The notes: a model not told the origin generated them from the sequence alone. A stretch of DNA of 64,000 nucleotides from DAOTXN01 sp034435435 (GCA_034435435.1 DAOTXN010000130.1:1-64000), one strand, 5' to 3'. Positions 33,495 through 43,095 are shown, numbered from the stretch's first letter. Numbers and translations are program-made.

Positions 33495-34505
33495 ATGCAA
33501 GAGCTAGAAGGTGAGCAAACCAGACCTCCACTGGTCACCCTGGGCGACCTGGAATATGTCCTGGCCGCTGGCTTGATGCTGGGCCTGCGCCTGGCGCCGG
33601 CCTCCCGGCGCGTTGGGGTCGTCGGTCGGATGAGTCAATGGCTGGGCGCGCTGTGGCACAAGAGCAACATGCACAACGTGCGTCTGATCCGCGCCAATCT
33701 GCGCACACTCTTTCCCGACCGCTGGTCCGAGGTCGAGATCGAATCCCATATCCACCGCCTGCTCGCCCTGACCGCCTGGAACTCGTTGATGATCGATCTC
33801 TTGCCTGCGCTCCCCGACAAACAAGCCGCCCATCTGATCCCTCTGGAAGGAACTCATCACCTGGACGCCGCCCTGGCGCGCGGCAAAGGCGTGCTCTTGC
33901 TCGGCGCACACCTGGGCGCTTTTGCCTACGTCATCGCCGCTGCCCTCTTTGCCCGCCAATACCCGGTGTGTGAGGTCGGTTTTGGCGGCCGACCCAAGCC
34001 AGGCAGCAGTTTGTTCTACCGTCGCCTGTACTGGCCGCGTGTGATGGGCATGCGCCAGCACTTTAACGTGATTGATCCCCAAGACGGTCCGCAGCATGCC
34101 TTGCTAGACGCCCTGCGAGGAGGTCAGGTGCTCTACTTGTTGCCTGATGAATACTTTATCGTAGAACCGGGCCAACCGTGCTCTCAGCACTTGACGCCCG
34201 TGGAGTTCCTGGACCGCGTTGTCCACGTAGAGACCGGTGGCCTGCGGCTGGCCAAGCGTCTGGGGGCTGAGGTGTTTACTGCCTTGCCGGTGCAGGAGGG
34301 CCAGGCGCAACGAGTCATTATAGAGCCGTTCGCTTTTGTCACCCGTGGGACCCGGCCTCAGGACCTGGCCTGCGATATGCGCGCCTTTCTGGCGCTGCTG
34401 GAAGAACGCATACAGGCTCAACCCTTCTTGTGGCGCGACTTGCGCCGGCACGACTTGTTCGAGCGGTTGCGCGAGCCAGAACCGGCGAGGATGGCAGAAC
34501 AATGA
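33495..34505 (+). CDS. HtrB/LpxL-family acyltransferase
   Basis: 336 residues of the lipid A/PIM acyltransferase family. Visible: the catalytic-type motif LLLGAHLGAFAYV, preceded by GTHHLDAALARGKGV, plus VLYLLPDEYF and GGLRLAKRLGAEVFTALPV. In Proteobacteria the family acylates lipid A; in Actinobacteria PatA acylates phosphatidylinositol mannosides. Here it likely acylates a glycolipid or glycan carrier. Start uncertain: ATG 33495 lacks a good site, and the frame is open back to 33423 inside the HlyD gene. It overlaps the flippase gene (ATGA). Confidence 0.82.
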   Translation: MQELEGEQTRPPLVTLGDLEYVLAAGLMLGLRLAPASRRVGVVGRMSQWLGALWHKSNMHNVRLIRANLRTLFPDRWSEVEIESHIHRLLALTAWNSLMIDLLPALPDKQAAHLIPLEGTHHLDAALARGKGVLLLGAHLGAFAYVIAAALFARQYPVCEVGFGGRPKPGSSLFYRRLYWPRVMGMRQHFNVIDPQDGPQHALLDALRGGQVLYLLPDEYFIVEPGQPCSQHLTPVEFLDRVVHVETGGLRLAKRLGAEVFTALPVQEGQAQRVIIEPFAFVTRGTRPQDLACDMRAFLALLEERIQAQPFLWRDLRRHDLFERLREPEPARMAEQ

Positions 34506-36025
34506 CCGAGGCTTTGTCAGCCCAGAACGCGGCGGCCCGCGTCGCCAAGAATACTCTGGCTCAAATCGTCGCCCTGGCCTCGACGATAGTGTCCAAGCTG
34601 CTCATAACCATCGTCATCGCCCGTCTATTCGGGCCGGAGCAGGTGGGTGAGTTTGCCTTGGTCATCACGTTCACCCTGTTATTCACCTTTCTGTCCACTG
34701 CCGGGGTGCCCTGGGCCTTGATCCGCGAGATCGCCACTCACCGCGACCAGGCCCATCGCTACGCCGGCAACGGCCTCACCCTGGTGGCGCTTGCTGGCCT
34801 GCTCAACGTGCCGCTGATGGTGGGAACCGTCGCCGTGTTGGGCTACCCCTCCCACATCCAACTGGCCGTGGCGCTGGTCGGCCTGGCGCTGGTGAGCGAG
34901 GGGCTGGGGCAAGTGCTCAACGGAGTGTTCAGTGGCTTTGAGCGCATGGAGTGGGGCGCCCTCATCCTCATCGTGCAAGAACTGACCTTTCTAATCATCG
35001 GCGTGGCAGTGCTGCTCTTGCGTCTGCCATTTATATGGCTGTTTGTCGTCTATGTCCCCTCCCGATTGGCCGGATTCCTGGCCGGCTGGTGGGCATATTA
35101 CAGGCTATTCGGCCACGCGCTCCGCCCTGCTTTTGAGAGGCCGTTCATCTGCCAACTATTGCGCACATCGCTCCCCTATGCGGCCAACATGGCCCTTGGC
35201 CCCATCTACCTGCGCATTGACGTGGTCATGCTCTCCATTTATCAAGGCAGCGCGGCCGTCGGTTTTTACGAGGCTGCAACAACTATCTTTTATCGCCTCA
35301 ATGTGTTCGCCCGCACCTTCAACACTGCCCTCTTGCCGCTTATGGCCCGCGAGCTCGATACAGAGGCCCAACGCCTGCGCCAATACATCCACGCCGCTAT
35401 CAAATATCAGTTAGTGCTGGGCGTCCCCCTCACCGTCCTGGGCGTCACATTGGCGGATCGTCTCATCTTGCTCTTATACGGGCCAGACTTTGCCTCCTCG
35501 GTGCTCGTCTTTCGCTTGTTGACGACGATGATCTGTCTGCAATTTATTGATAACACACTGGCTACCGCGCTCACCGCCCTCGGGCTGCAAGGCCAACGCT
35601 CGGTCGCAGTGACGCTGGCGGCCGTGTTTAATATCCTGATAAACCTGTACGTGATCCCCCCTTACAGCTTTGTGGGTGCAACCGTGACCACCCTGCTGAC
35701 CGAGAGCGTCTTTTTCAGCACACTGTTCATCATTCTGTCGCGCAAGGCCACCCGCCCGCTAAGCATCCAGCTTTTTCTCAAACCTGCCCTGGCCGGTCTC
35801 CTCATGGCCAGCAGCGTGTGGCTGCTGCGTGGGTTTACGGTGTGGCTGCCGATAGTCACCGGGGGCATGGTTTATCTGGCGGCGCTCTTGGGCCTGGGGG
35901 TTTTCACCCCAGTCGAGATGCGGCTCTTGCTACGACTTCCGCTACTGGCTCGGCTGGCGCCGGCGCAGGTGCGACAACTAGATCGTCCCTCCGCCGGACC
36001 AACGGAAAGAATAAATCAATTATGA
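34502..36025 (+). CDS. polysaccharide flippase, Wzx/MOP family
   Basis: 507 residues with about 14 membrane segments. The N-terminus (NTLAQIVALASTIVSKLLITIVIARLFGPEQVGEFAL) is the classic oligosaccharide-repeat-unit flippase opening, and PYAANMALGPIYLRIDVVMLSIYQGSAAVGFYEAA is the middle signature. It moves undecaprenyl-linked repeat units across the membrane. Start and stop overlap both neighbours by ATGA, so it is tightly coupled to the acyltransferase and the phosphodiesterase-like gene. Confidence 0.92.
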   Translation: MTEALSAQNAAARVAKNTLAQIVALASTIVSKLLITIVIARLFGPEQVGEFALVITFTLLFTFLSTAGVPWALIREIATHRDQAHRYAGNGLTLVALAGLLNVPLMVGTVAVLGYPSHIQLAVALVGLALVSEGLGQVLNGVFSGFERMEWGALILIVQELTFLIIGVAVLLLRLPFIWLFVVYVPSRLAGFLAGWWAYYRLFGHALRPAFERPFICQLLRTSLPYAANMALGPIYLRIDVVMLSIYQGSAAVGFYEAATTIFYRLNVFARTFNTALLPLMARELDTEAQRLRQYIHAAIKYQLVLGVPLTVLGVTLADRLILLLYGPDFASSVLVFRLLTTMICLQFIDNTLATALTALGLQGQRSVAVTLAAVFNILINLYVIPPYSFVGATVTTLLTESVFFSTLFIILSRKATRPLSIQLFLKPALAGLLMASSVWLLRGFTVWLPIVTGGMVYLAALLGLGVFTPVEMRLLLRLPLLARLAPAQVRQLDRPSAGPTERINQL

Positions 36026-37689
36026 GCGTGAACGACTCGACCCGACAACGTGTGCTCGCCATCGGGCTAGACGGCGCCACCTACGACTTGATCCGCCCTT
36101 GGGCCAGAGAAGGCCAATTGCCCACCTTTGCCCGGCTGATGGCCGAGGGCGTCTGGGGCGACCTGTGCTCGGTTATCCCACCCCTCACCATGCCGGCCTG
36201 GTCCTCTTTTCTGACCGGCATGTTACCCGGCCATCACGGCGTCTACTCCTTTCTGCGCCGCAAACTCGACAGCTACGCCCTGACTCCCTTTAACGCCAGC
36301 TATCTGCGCGCGCCCGACCTGGGCACGCTGCTCAACCGCGCCGGGCGGCGCATAGCCCTGGTCAACGTACCGGCCACCTATCCCCCAAAACCGCTGGATG
36401 GGCTGGTGGTCACCGGCCTGGAAACCCCTGACCGCAACGGATGTTTTACCCACCCCCCGGACCTGGGCCGGGCGCTGCTGGAGCGTTTCGACTATGAGAT
36501 CGAATTGCCCGAAAAATACGACCCTGGCCAGGAAGCCAGCTTTATTGCGGCGGTAGAGCGCAGCGAAGGCAAGCGATTCAAAGCGATCCTGTGGTTGTTG
36601 GATCAGGTGGACTGGGACTTTTTTATGGTGGTCTTTCGAGGCACCGACGTGTTGGGCCACGCCCTGTGGCGTTTTTTGGACCCGGCGCACCCCGCCCACG
36701 AACCGGCCGTGGCCCGGCGCTGCGGCGACGCGCTGCTCAAGCACTACCAGCGCATGGACCGCGCCATCGCTGTCTTGCGCGAACTGGCCGGCCCACAGAC
36801 CACGCTGCTACTCATGTCGGATCACGGCATGGGGCCATTACACCGCGACGTGTACCTGGACAACTTGTTGGCCCAGCACGGCCTGCTATACATCCGCCAG
36901 ACCCCCGCCGCCCAATTGCGTTACTTGCTGCTCAAGCTGGGCCTCAGCCCGCGCAACCTGTTGCGTCTGTTAGCCGCCTTGCGGCTGCGCACTCTCACGC
37001 GCAGGCTCTTGCCCCAAAAGGCCCGCATGGCGGTGAACATGCGCATGCTCATGCAAGACAGCGTGGATTGGTCGCGCACCCGCGCCTATCCTCTGGGCGG
37101 AGCCTGCCAGATCGCCATCAACCTGCAGGGGCGCGAACCCCAGGGCATCGTCATGCCGGGGGCCGAGTACGAACAGGTCTGCGCCGAGATCGAGCGGGTC
37201 TTGCACACCCTGCGCGACCCTGCCACCGGTCAACCCATGGTCAAACGGGTGTGGCGTAAGCAGGAAATCTATGGCGACGGGGCTGTGCCCGACCTGCCCG
37301 ACTTGTACGTCGAGTGGCTCAACGACGCCTACACCGACCTGGGCGGGATCGGCTTTAGTCGCGGGATCATCTCTGGGCCGGTGCGCGGGCGTTCCGGCGG
37401 ACACACCATGCGCGGCATCTTTTTAGCCCACGGGCCAGGCATCCGGCGTGGTTACGCCCTGGAAGGCGCGCGCTTGTTCGACCTGGCTCCTACTATTCTG
37501 CATTTACTGGGCGCACCGGTCCCGGCTTATATGGACGGCCGCGTCCTGACCCAGATGTGGGAGGTCGAACAAACCGTCGTTTACGACACGTCGGCAACCG
37601 CGCCGGTGCATAGCCAAAAAGTGCATCCTTTTTCCGATCAGGAGCAAGCAACGATTGAAGAGCGCCTACGCAATCTGGGCTACATCTAG
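36022..37689 (+). CDS. type I phosphodiesterase/nucleotide pyrophosphatase-like protein
   Basis: 555 residues of the alkaline phosphatase superfamily (phosphodiest domain). Metal and nucleophile regions: AIGLDGATYDLIRPW, MPAWSSFLTGMLPGHHGVYSF (nucleophile Ser/Thr region), LLLMSDHGMGPLHRD and SGGHTMRGIFLAHGPG. No signal peptide, so likely cytoplasmic or membrane-peripheral. Proteins of this type recur in surface-glycan clusters, probably handling a phosphate or phosphodiester on a sugar-lipid. Translationally coupled to the flippase. Confidence 0.88.
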   Translation: MSVNDSTRQRVLAIGLDGATYDLIRPWAREGQLPTFARLMAEGVWGDLCSVIPPLTMPAWSSFLTGMLPGHHGVYSFLRRKLDSYALTPFNASYLRAPDLGTLLNRAGRRIALVNVPATYPPKPLDGLVVTGLETPDRNGCFTHPPDLGRALLERFDYEIELPEKYDPGQEASFIAAVERSEGKRFKAILWLLDQVDWDFFMVVFRGTDVLGHALWRFLDPAHPAHEPAVARRCGDALLKHYQRMDRAIAVLRELAGPQTTLLLMSDHGMGPLHRDVYLDNLLAQHGLLYIRQTPAAQLRYLLLKLGLSPRNLLRLLAALRLRTLTRRLLPQKARMAVNMRMLMQDSVDWSRTRAYPLGGACQIAINLQGREPQGIVMPGAEYEQVCAEIERVLHTLRDPATGQPMVKRVWRKQEIYGDGAVPDLPDLYVEWLNDAYTDLGGIGFSRGIISGPVRGRSGGHTMRGIFLAHGPGIRRGYALEGARLFDLAPTILHLLGAPVPAYMDGRVLTQMWEVEQTVVYDTSATAPVHSQKVHPFSDQEQATIEERLRNLGYI

Positions 37690-37725
37690 CCAAAACGGCG
37701 CCATGTGAATTCAGGAAAGATACCT

Positions 37726-38577
37726 ATGATCAGAAACGCACTCACAGTAGATGTCGAAGATTGGGCGCAGTCCACGCTAGACCTGTCGCGCTCTATCAGC
37801 GAACGGGTCGTGGTTAACACACGGCGTTTGTTAGCTTTGTTCGCCGAGTACGATGTACGGGCAACCTTTTTCGTGCAGGGCATGGTCGCCGAACGCTACC
37901 CGGAGTTGGTGACCGAGATCGCCGCCGCCGGCCACGAACTGGGGACCCACGGCCACTCCCACCAGCCCGTCTATCGCTTGGGGCAGGCGCAGTTTGCCGC
38001 CGAATTGGCCCGCTCTATCGCCTTTATCGAAGCCGCCGGCGGCCAACAGGTGATCGGGCACCGCGCCCCCGACTTTTCCATCCCTCCCGGCGCCCCCTGG
38101 GCCTGGGAGGTATTGCGTGACCACGGCCTGCGCTACGATTCGAGCGTTTTTCCAGCCCCCAACCCGCGCTACGGTACGCCCGGCGCACCCTGCCACCCTT
38201 ACCATGTGTTAGACGGACTGGTCGAGTTCCCTGTGGCGGTGCTGGCCCTCGGCCCACTGCGCCTGCCGGCGGCCGGGGGTGGGTATTTCCGGCTGTTCCC
38301 CTACCTTCTCACCCGCTGGGGCCTACACCGCCTCAACGCCAGGGGACTGTCGGCTGTGTTGTACACCCACCCTTATGATCTGGACGAGCGCGAGCTGGGT
38401 CAACTGGGTCGCCAGGTGCCGTGGCGGCTGCGCTTGACGCAAGGGGTGAACCGGGGTCGCATGGAACGCAAACTGCGGGCGCTGCTGCGCGATTTTACCT
38501 TTGGGCCGTTGGTAGACCTGCTGCCAGGCGTGAAACGGCCGGCCCTGAGCCTGTCGAAGGGTGAAGCGAACGCGTAA
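37726..38577 (+). CDS. polysaccharide deacetylase (NodB fold, XrtA-locus type)
   Basis: 283 residues. NodB motifs: ALTVDVEDWAQ (catalytic Asp), HELGTHGHSHQPVY (metal His-x4-His type), GHRAPDFSIP, RYDSSVFPAPN and AVLYTHPYDLD. It most resembles the deacetylases found with exosortase-A loci. It removes N-acetyl groups from a glycan; there is no signal peptide, so it probably acts on the cytoplasmic side. AGGAAAG sets ATG 37726. The last residues (PALSLSKGEANA) are encoded by a CCTGAGCCTGTCGAAGG genomic repeat, so the C-terminus has been changed by repeat insertion. Confidence 0.9.
   Translation: MIRNALTVDVEDWAQSTLDLSRSISERVVVNTRRLLALFAEYDVRATFFVQGMVAERYPELVTEIAAAGHELGTHGHSHQPVYRLGQAQFAAELARSIAFIEAAGGQQVIGHRAPDFSIPPGAPWAWEVLRDHGLRYDSSVFPAPNPRYGTPGAPCHPYHVLDGLVEFPVAVLALGPLRLPAAGGGYFRLFPYLLTRWGLHRLNARGLSAVLYTHPYDLDERELGQLGRQVPWRLRLTQGVNRGRMERKLRALLRDFTFGPLVDLLPGVKRPALSLSKGEANA
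38543..38561. repeat. CCCTGAGCCTGTCGAAGGG repeat at gene end
   Basis: Common dispersed bacterial palindromic repeat; here it encodes the last residues of the deacetylase. Confidence 0.75.
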
Positions 38578-38606
38578 ATTCGGGAATCGGCAACTGTGTA
38601 CGGGGA

Positions 38607-38646
38607 ATCGAAAATCCAAAATCTGAAATCCAAAATGCTAAATCCC
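38607..38646. repeat. heptamer repeat before O-antigen ligase
   Basis: Units of ATCGAAA, ATCCAAA, ATCTGAA, ATCCAAA and a degenerate ATGCTAA follow each other up to and over the ATG at 38635. Same family as the array at 26394, opposite strand. Confidence 0.7.
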
Positions 38647-39960
38647 CTCACTGCGGCGCTGGTGGTCGTCCTGCTGGGTGGGATGGCTGGGGTCGGCATT
38701 TCCGCATTGACGCCTGCGCTGGGCGACCAGACGGCGCTGCTGGCGCTGGCTCTGCCGGCCGGCTTGATCGTGACGCTGCTGTGCTGGTATTGCTTTGACT
38801 GGATGATGTTCGTCGCCCTGGCCTGCTCTAGCGTCGTGTTCATGGAGCCGGCGCCGGTGGACCTGCTGCTCATCCTGCTGTTAATTGTCGGCCTGCTCAA
38901 CGGGCGGCTCTCCCCCCAGCGCTTGCACAACGCCCCCCTCATCCATTTGTCCGTCTGGCTGCTGGCGCTGACCAACCTGTTTGCTATGATCCCCGGCGGC
39001 TACCCCGCGCCCGCCTCGCTGCTCTTTGCGGCGGTCTCGTTCTACCTGCTGGCCTCGATGTACCTGGTCCAAATGTACGTCACCTCGCCCCGCCAGGGCC
39101 ACGTCATTCTAGCCGGCTATTGGGTCGCGGCGGGGATCGCCGTCGGCAGCGTGCTACCGTTTTACATCGGGCTGCAACAGCGTCTCACCGCGCCGGGGTT
39201 GAATAGCGGACAGTTGGGGGTCATCGGATTACGGGCGCGCGGGCTCTTCAAAGACCCCAACGTGTTTGGGCCTTTTCTGGTGCCCCTGTTTCTGCTGGTA
39301 CTGGACGAATGGGTCGAGCCGACTCTAACCCGTATCCCGGCCCTGCTTAAAGGGTTGACTTGTTCCCTGGTGGTGGTCGGCATCTTTCTCTCCTTCTCGC
39401 GAGCAGCCTGGATCAACCTGGGAGTCGGGGTGGTTCTATATACCAGCATCAACCTGCTGCGGGGGCGGCGCATCAAGCGCCTGCTGGTCATCCTGGGCAG
39501 CGGCGCGGCTGTCGCCGGGCTCCTGGTTGGTCTACTGTTTGCAAGCCGACCCGATTTGGTGAACCTGTTTAACTGGCGGCTGGACCTGCAACAACGCTAC
39601 GACAGTTTTCGCTTCGCCCGTCACCAGGAAGGCATTATGAGCGCCTTTACCGACCCCATCGGCGTAGGTCCTGGCAATTTTGGCGGCGCCCACCAGCTTT
39701 TCGTCAAGACCCTGGCCGAGCAGGGCTGGCTGGGCTTTGCCGCCTTGCTGACCCTGTTGTTCACCCTCACCGCCAGAGGCTTGAGGACTGTGTTCAGCAA
39801 AGTGCACGGCCTGTCTAGCGCAGCCGTGCTGGCAGGGCTGGCCGGTACCTTGACCAACAGTTTCGTCATAGACACCATCCACTGGCGACACTTTTACCTG
39901 CTCCTGGGGCTGGCGTGGGCCATGTCCGATGGGGCCCAGGAGGCGCACGATGAGCCATAG
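38635..39960 (+). CDS. O-antigen ligase/polymerase-like membrane protein
   Basis: 441 residues with about 11-12 membrane segments and a large periplasmic-type loop. The region RARGLFKDPNVFGPFLVPLFLL, SFSRAAWINLGVGV and PIGVGPGNFGGAHQ with VKTLAEQGWLGFAAL matches the O-antigen ligase/Wzy family. It would polymerise or attach repeat units outside the membrane. The start is uncertain: the frame opens at GTG 38596 but the codons before 38635 come from a heptamer repeat. It overlaps the next gene by 11 bases. Confidence 0.87.
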   Translation: MLNPLTAALVVVLLGGMAGVGISALTPALGDQTALLALALPAGLIVTLLCWYCFDWMMFVALACSSVVFMEPAPVDLLLILLLIVGLLNGRLSPQRLHNAPLIHLSVWLLALTNLFAMIPGGYPAPASLLFAAVSFYLLASMYLVQMYVTSPRQGHVILAGYWVAAGIAVGSVLPFYIGLQQRLTAPGLNSGQLGVIGLRARGLFKDPNVFGPFLVPLFLLVLDEWVEPTLTRIPALLKGLTCSLVVVGIFLSFSRAAWINLGVGVVLYTSINLLRGRRIKRLLVILGSGAAVAGLLVGLLFASRPDLVNLFNWRLDLQQRYDSFRFARHQEGIMSAFTDPIGVGPGNFGGAHQLFVKTLAEQGWLGFAALLTLLFTLTARGLRTVFSKVHGLSSAAVLAGLAGTLTNSFVIDTIHWRHFYLLLGLAWAMSDGAQEAHDEP

Positions 39961-41128
39961 ATTAAAGGTGTTTCAAGTAGTCCCGGCGGCGGCCTGGGGC
40001 GGTGGCAGCGTCGTCATCTTGCGGTTGATCCAGGCGCTAGTCCGCGCCGGCTGCCAGGTGACGGTGTTGTGCTCCACCGACCCGCGCACCGTGGCCGAGT
40101 TTTCCCAGAGCGGGGCCGAGGTGATCCACGCCCGCCACTGGCGGCGACCCATCAGCCCGCTGCAAGACTTGCTCTTTCTGTTCGAGATGTACCGCGTGTG
40201 CCGACTGGGAAAATTCGACGTTGTGCACACCCACATGCCCAAAGGTGGAGTGATCGGGCGCGTGGCCGCCCGTATGGCCGATACACCCCTGGTCATCCAC
40301 ACCATCCACGGCCTGGCGTTCAACGAATTTATGTCACGCCCCAGGGCCTGGCTCTATCGCACCCTGGAGCGCCTGTCGGCGCCCTGCTGTGACCTGTTCA
40401 TCTCGGTGAACGCCCAGGACCGCCAGCGGGCCATCGCGACCGGCGTCACCTCCCCCGACCGAATCGTGACCGTGCTCAACGGCATAGACGTGGAACCGTT
40501 CCTGACCGCCCGGCCTGCCCCGCTGCGGGCCGAAATAGGCCTGCCCACCGACGCCCTCCTGATCGGCGCGACCGGCCGGCTGGCGACCCAGAAAGGCTTT
40601 GAATACCTGATCCGCGCCGTCCCCCTGCTCGTCGCCGCCGAACCTCGCGCTCACGTGATCCTGGTGGGCGACGGTGAGCTGGAGACCGACCTGCGCGCCT
40701 TGATCGCAGAGCTGGACCTTCAGGATCGATGTCACCTGCTGGGCTTTCGCCAGGATGTGCCGGCCTTACTGGCCTCTTTTGACCTGTATGCCCAACCCTC
40801 CCTGTGGGAGGGCCTCTCGATCTCGTTGCTTGAGGCCATGGCCGCCGGCAAACCCATCATCGCCACCGACATCATCGGCAACCGCGAAGTGGTCCGGGAC
40901 GGCATCACCGGCCGGCTGGTACCCCCGGCCGACCCACCGGCCCTGGCGCGGGCGCTGCTACAACTGATCGGCGATCCCGCTCTGGCGGGCCGGCTGGGCC
41001 AACAGGCTCAACAACATGCGATAATACATTTCAGCGCCGAACGCATGATTCAAGAGACGCTCGAGCTGTATCGGGTTTGGCTGGCCAAAACCCCCGCTGG
41101 CGCGGCGGCTCTGGCCGTGGAGCTTTAG
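39950..41128 (+). CDS. GT4 family glycosyltransferase
   Basis: 392 residues with two Rossmann domains (GT-B). N-terminal VVPAAAWGGGSVVILRLIQAL, then VVHTHMPKGGVIGRV; C-terminal GATGRLATQKGFEYLIRAVPLL, VGDGELETDLRALIAEL, and the donor-site EGLSISLLEAMAAGKPIIATDIIGNREVV with the E-x7-E motif. It transfers a sugar from a nucleotide donor to the lipid-linked unit in the cytoplasm. AGGAGG precedes the ATG, inside the end of the ligase gene. Confidence 0.93.
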   Translation: MSHRLKVFQVVPAAAWGGGSVVILRLIQALVRAGCQVTVLCSTDPRTVAEFSQSGAEVIHARHWRRPISPLQDLLFLFEMYRVCRLGKFDVVHTHMPKGGVIGRVAARMADTPLVIHTIHGLAFNEFMSRPRAWLYRTLERLSAPCCDLFISVNAQDRQRAIATGVTSPDRIVTVLNGIDVEPFLTARPAPLRAEIGLPTDALLIGATGRLATQKGFEYLIRAVPLLVAAEPRAHVILVGDGELETDLRALIAELDLQDRCHLLGFRQDVPALLASFDLYAQPSLWEGLSISLLEAMAAGKPIIATDIIGNREVVRDGITGRLVPPADPPALARALLQLIGDPALAGRLGQQAQQHAIIHFSAERMIQETLELYRVWLAKTPAGAAALAVEL

Positions 41129-41130
41129 CT

Positions 41131-42444
41131 ATGGAGACACAGAACTTTATGCGCATCGTATGGAGATGGTTGTGGCTGCTTTTGCTGGGCGTCGCCGTGG
41201 GCGTGGGGACCAGCTATTATGCTCTTCGCGCCCTGGGCCACGTGCCTGTTTATGAGGCCACGGCCACGGTCGGCATTGGCACTCAACTGCTCGGCGCCGA
41301 CCAAAACCTTGAAAACCTCCAGCTCGGTCGCGAGCTGGCCCCCACTTATGTGGAACTGGTGACCATGCGGCCGATGACCCAGGCCGTCATTGACGAACTG
41401 CAACTCTCCCTCACTCCTCAAGAGTTGGCCGGCCAACTGCGGGTAGACATACTGCCCGACAGCCCATATTTGCACATCACCGCCGTCGCCCACACCTCAC
41501 AGCAGGCCGCCGACATCGCCAATGCCACGGCCCGCCAACTGGCTCTCCAGACACCCCCGCGCCTGCGTGGACTGTTCCAAATCGTCGAACCGGCCACGCC
41601 CCCGGCCGCGCCCAGCCTGCGTCCCTTTATCGCCGTCTTTATCGCCGGTCTGGTGGGGCTATTTCTGGCGTTGGGGATAGCCGCCCTGATCGAGCGACTG
41701 GACGACACACTCAAGAGGCCGGAACAAGTCACTCGCCACCTGGGACTGACGGTGTTCGGCGTGATCCGGCCTACTCGCCCACGCTGGAAGCGCCTGCTCC
41801 GGCGATCCGCGCCAACGCCAGGACCGGCGCTCACCCGGCAACCGGTATGGTGGACAGCCATCGAGGGTTGCCGCCACGTTTGGAACGGAGCCAGCCCAGG
41901 CGCCGGTCAACCCACAGGCAAGCGGGTGCTCGTCACCAGTCCTGGCCGCGCCGAGGGCAAGACGACCGCGGCCATCGGTCTGGCGGCGGCCTGGGCCAGA
42001 ACGGGCCTCAACGTGGCCCTGCTGGAGGCCCACCTGGACCGGCCGGCCCTGGGCCGGCGGTTGGGCCTTTCCGCCGCTGCGGACCTGGCTGCCTGGTCAG
42101 AGGACGGCATCCCCGCACTTCAGGAGGTCATGATAGGCCGGTCAACCAAGCTCAGGGTGCTGGCCGCCGGTCATGCCGCGCCCGACCCGCTCGATCTGAT
42201 CTCTGCGCCGCCCTTTCAACGCCTGCTGGAGGAGATCGACCGGCAGGCCGATCTGGTGGTCATTGACGCGCCGCCGCTCCTGTCCAATGCTGAAGCCCCT
42301 TTGTTAGCGGGCAAGGCCGATGGCGTCCTGCTGGTGGTGCGCGCCCGCAAAACCCGCCTAGGCGCCCTCAAGGAGGCTGTCGAAATACTCAACCTAGTGG
42401 GCAGCCCGGTGTTGGGAGTAATTTTCGATACCGGCCAAGAGTAG
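41131..42444 (+). CDS. Wzc-like chain-length determinant/BY-kinase
   Basis: 437 residues. Two membrane segments (about 11-30 and 168-190) bracket a Wzz-type domain, and the C-terminal half is a cytoplasmic P-loop ATPase: Walker A SPGRAEGKTTAAIGLA, an A' motif that reads VALLEAHLDRPALG in place of the usual IDADLRRP, and Walker B LVVIDAPPLL. The Tyr-rich tail of BY-kinases is missing; the chain ends VLGVIFDTGQE. It likely controls chain length or export, with little or no autophosphorylation. Confidence 0.88.
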   Translation: METQNFMRIVWRWLWLLLLGVAVGVGTSYYALRALGHVPVYEATATVGIGTQLLGADQNLENLQLGRELAPTYVELVTMRPMTQAVIDELQLSLTPQELAGQLRVDILPDSPYLHITAVAHTSQQAADIANATARQLALQTPPRLRGLFQIVEPATPPAAPSLRPFIAVFIAGLVGLFLALGIAALIERLDDTLKRPEQVTRHLGLTVFGVIRPTRPRWKRLLRRSAPTPGPALTRQPVWWTAIEGCRHVWNGASPGAGQPTGKRVLVTSPGRAEGKTTAAIGLAAAWARTGLNVALLEAHLDRPALGRRLGLSAAADLAAWSEDGIPALQEVMIGRSTKLRVLAAGHAAPDPLDLISAPPFQRLLEEIDRQADLVVIDAPPLLSNAEAPLLAGKADGVLLVVRARKTRLGALKEAVEILNLVGSPVLGVIFDTGQE

Positions 42445-42446
42445 AG

Positions 42447-43073
42447 ATGAGTGAGAAGCAGATCGCTATTGTACCGATGACCCAAGTCCACGTGCCGGAC
42501 GTCGTCGCGGCCCATATAGCCAGCTTTCCTGAGGCTTTCCTCACCTTTCTGGGTCAGCGCTTCCTGACGGTGCTCTACGGCGGGGCGATCACCTCGCCCT
42601 ATGGTCTGGGGGTAGTAGCGGTGGACCAAGAGAATCGGGAGCAAACGGTGGCCGGATTTGCCGTGGGGATGCTCAACCCGGCCGCTTTTTACCGGGGACT
42701 GCTGCGAGAGCAAGGCTGGCGCTTTGCGTGGGCCGCCCTCCACGGCGTGGCCCGCCGCCCGCAGATTATTGCCCGCCTGCTCCGCGCCCGGCGCTACCCT
42801 GCCGAGACCCCCCGAGACGAGCGCACGGTCACGTTGGGGTCCATCGGCGTGCGGCCGGAATATCGGAGGTGCGGGCTGGGTAGCCGCCTGGTGCAAGGCT
42901 TTTTAGAACTGGCGCAAGTGCGGGGCGCTCGACAGGTCAACCTGACCACCGACGCGGCGAACAACGAGGCCGTGAACGCTTTTTACGGTCGCTTGGGCTT
43001 TATCTGTACACACAGCTTCTGCACCCCTGAGGGGCGCTATATGCAGGAGTATCAGATTGATTTGCGACCTTAG
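42447..43073 (+). CDS. GNAT family acetyltransferase
   Basis: 208 residues. The acetyl-CoA site is LGSIGVRPEYRRCGLGSRLVQGFLELA (about 132-158), followed by LTTDAANNEAVNAFYGRLGF, a standard GNAT ending. It starts two bases after the Wzc-like stop, so it is part of the glycan operon. Probable sugar N- or O-acylation; the donor could be acetyl-CoA or an acyl-ACP, considering the ACP gene in the region. Confidence 0.88.
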   Translation: MSEKQIAIVPMTQVHVPDVVAAHIASFPEAFLTFLGQRFLTVLYGGAITSPYGLGVVAVDQENREQTVAGFAVGMLNPAAFYRGLLREQGWRFAWAALHGVARRPQIIARLLRARRYPAETPRDERTVTLGSIGVRPEYRRCGLGSRLVQGFLELAQVRGARQVNLTTDAANNEAVNAFYGRLGFICTHSFCTPEGRYMQEYQIDLRP

Positions 43074-43095
43074 GTCTTTCACAGGAGCAAAAGAA

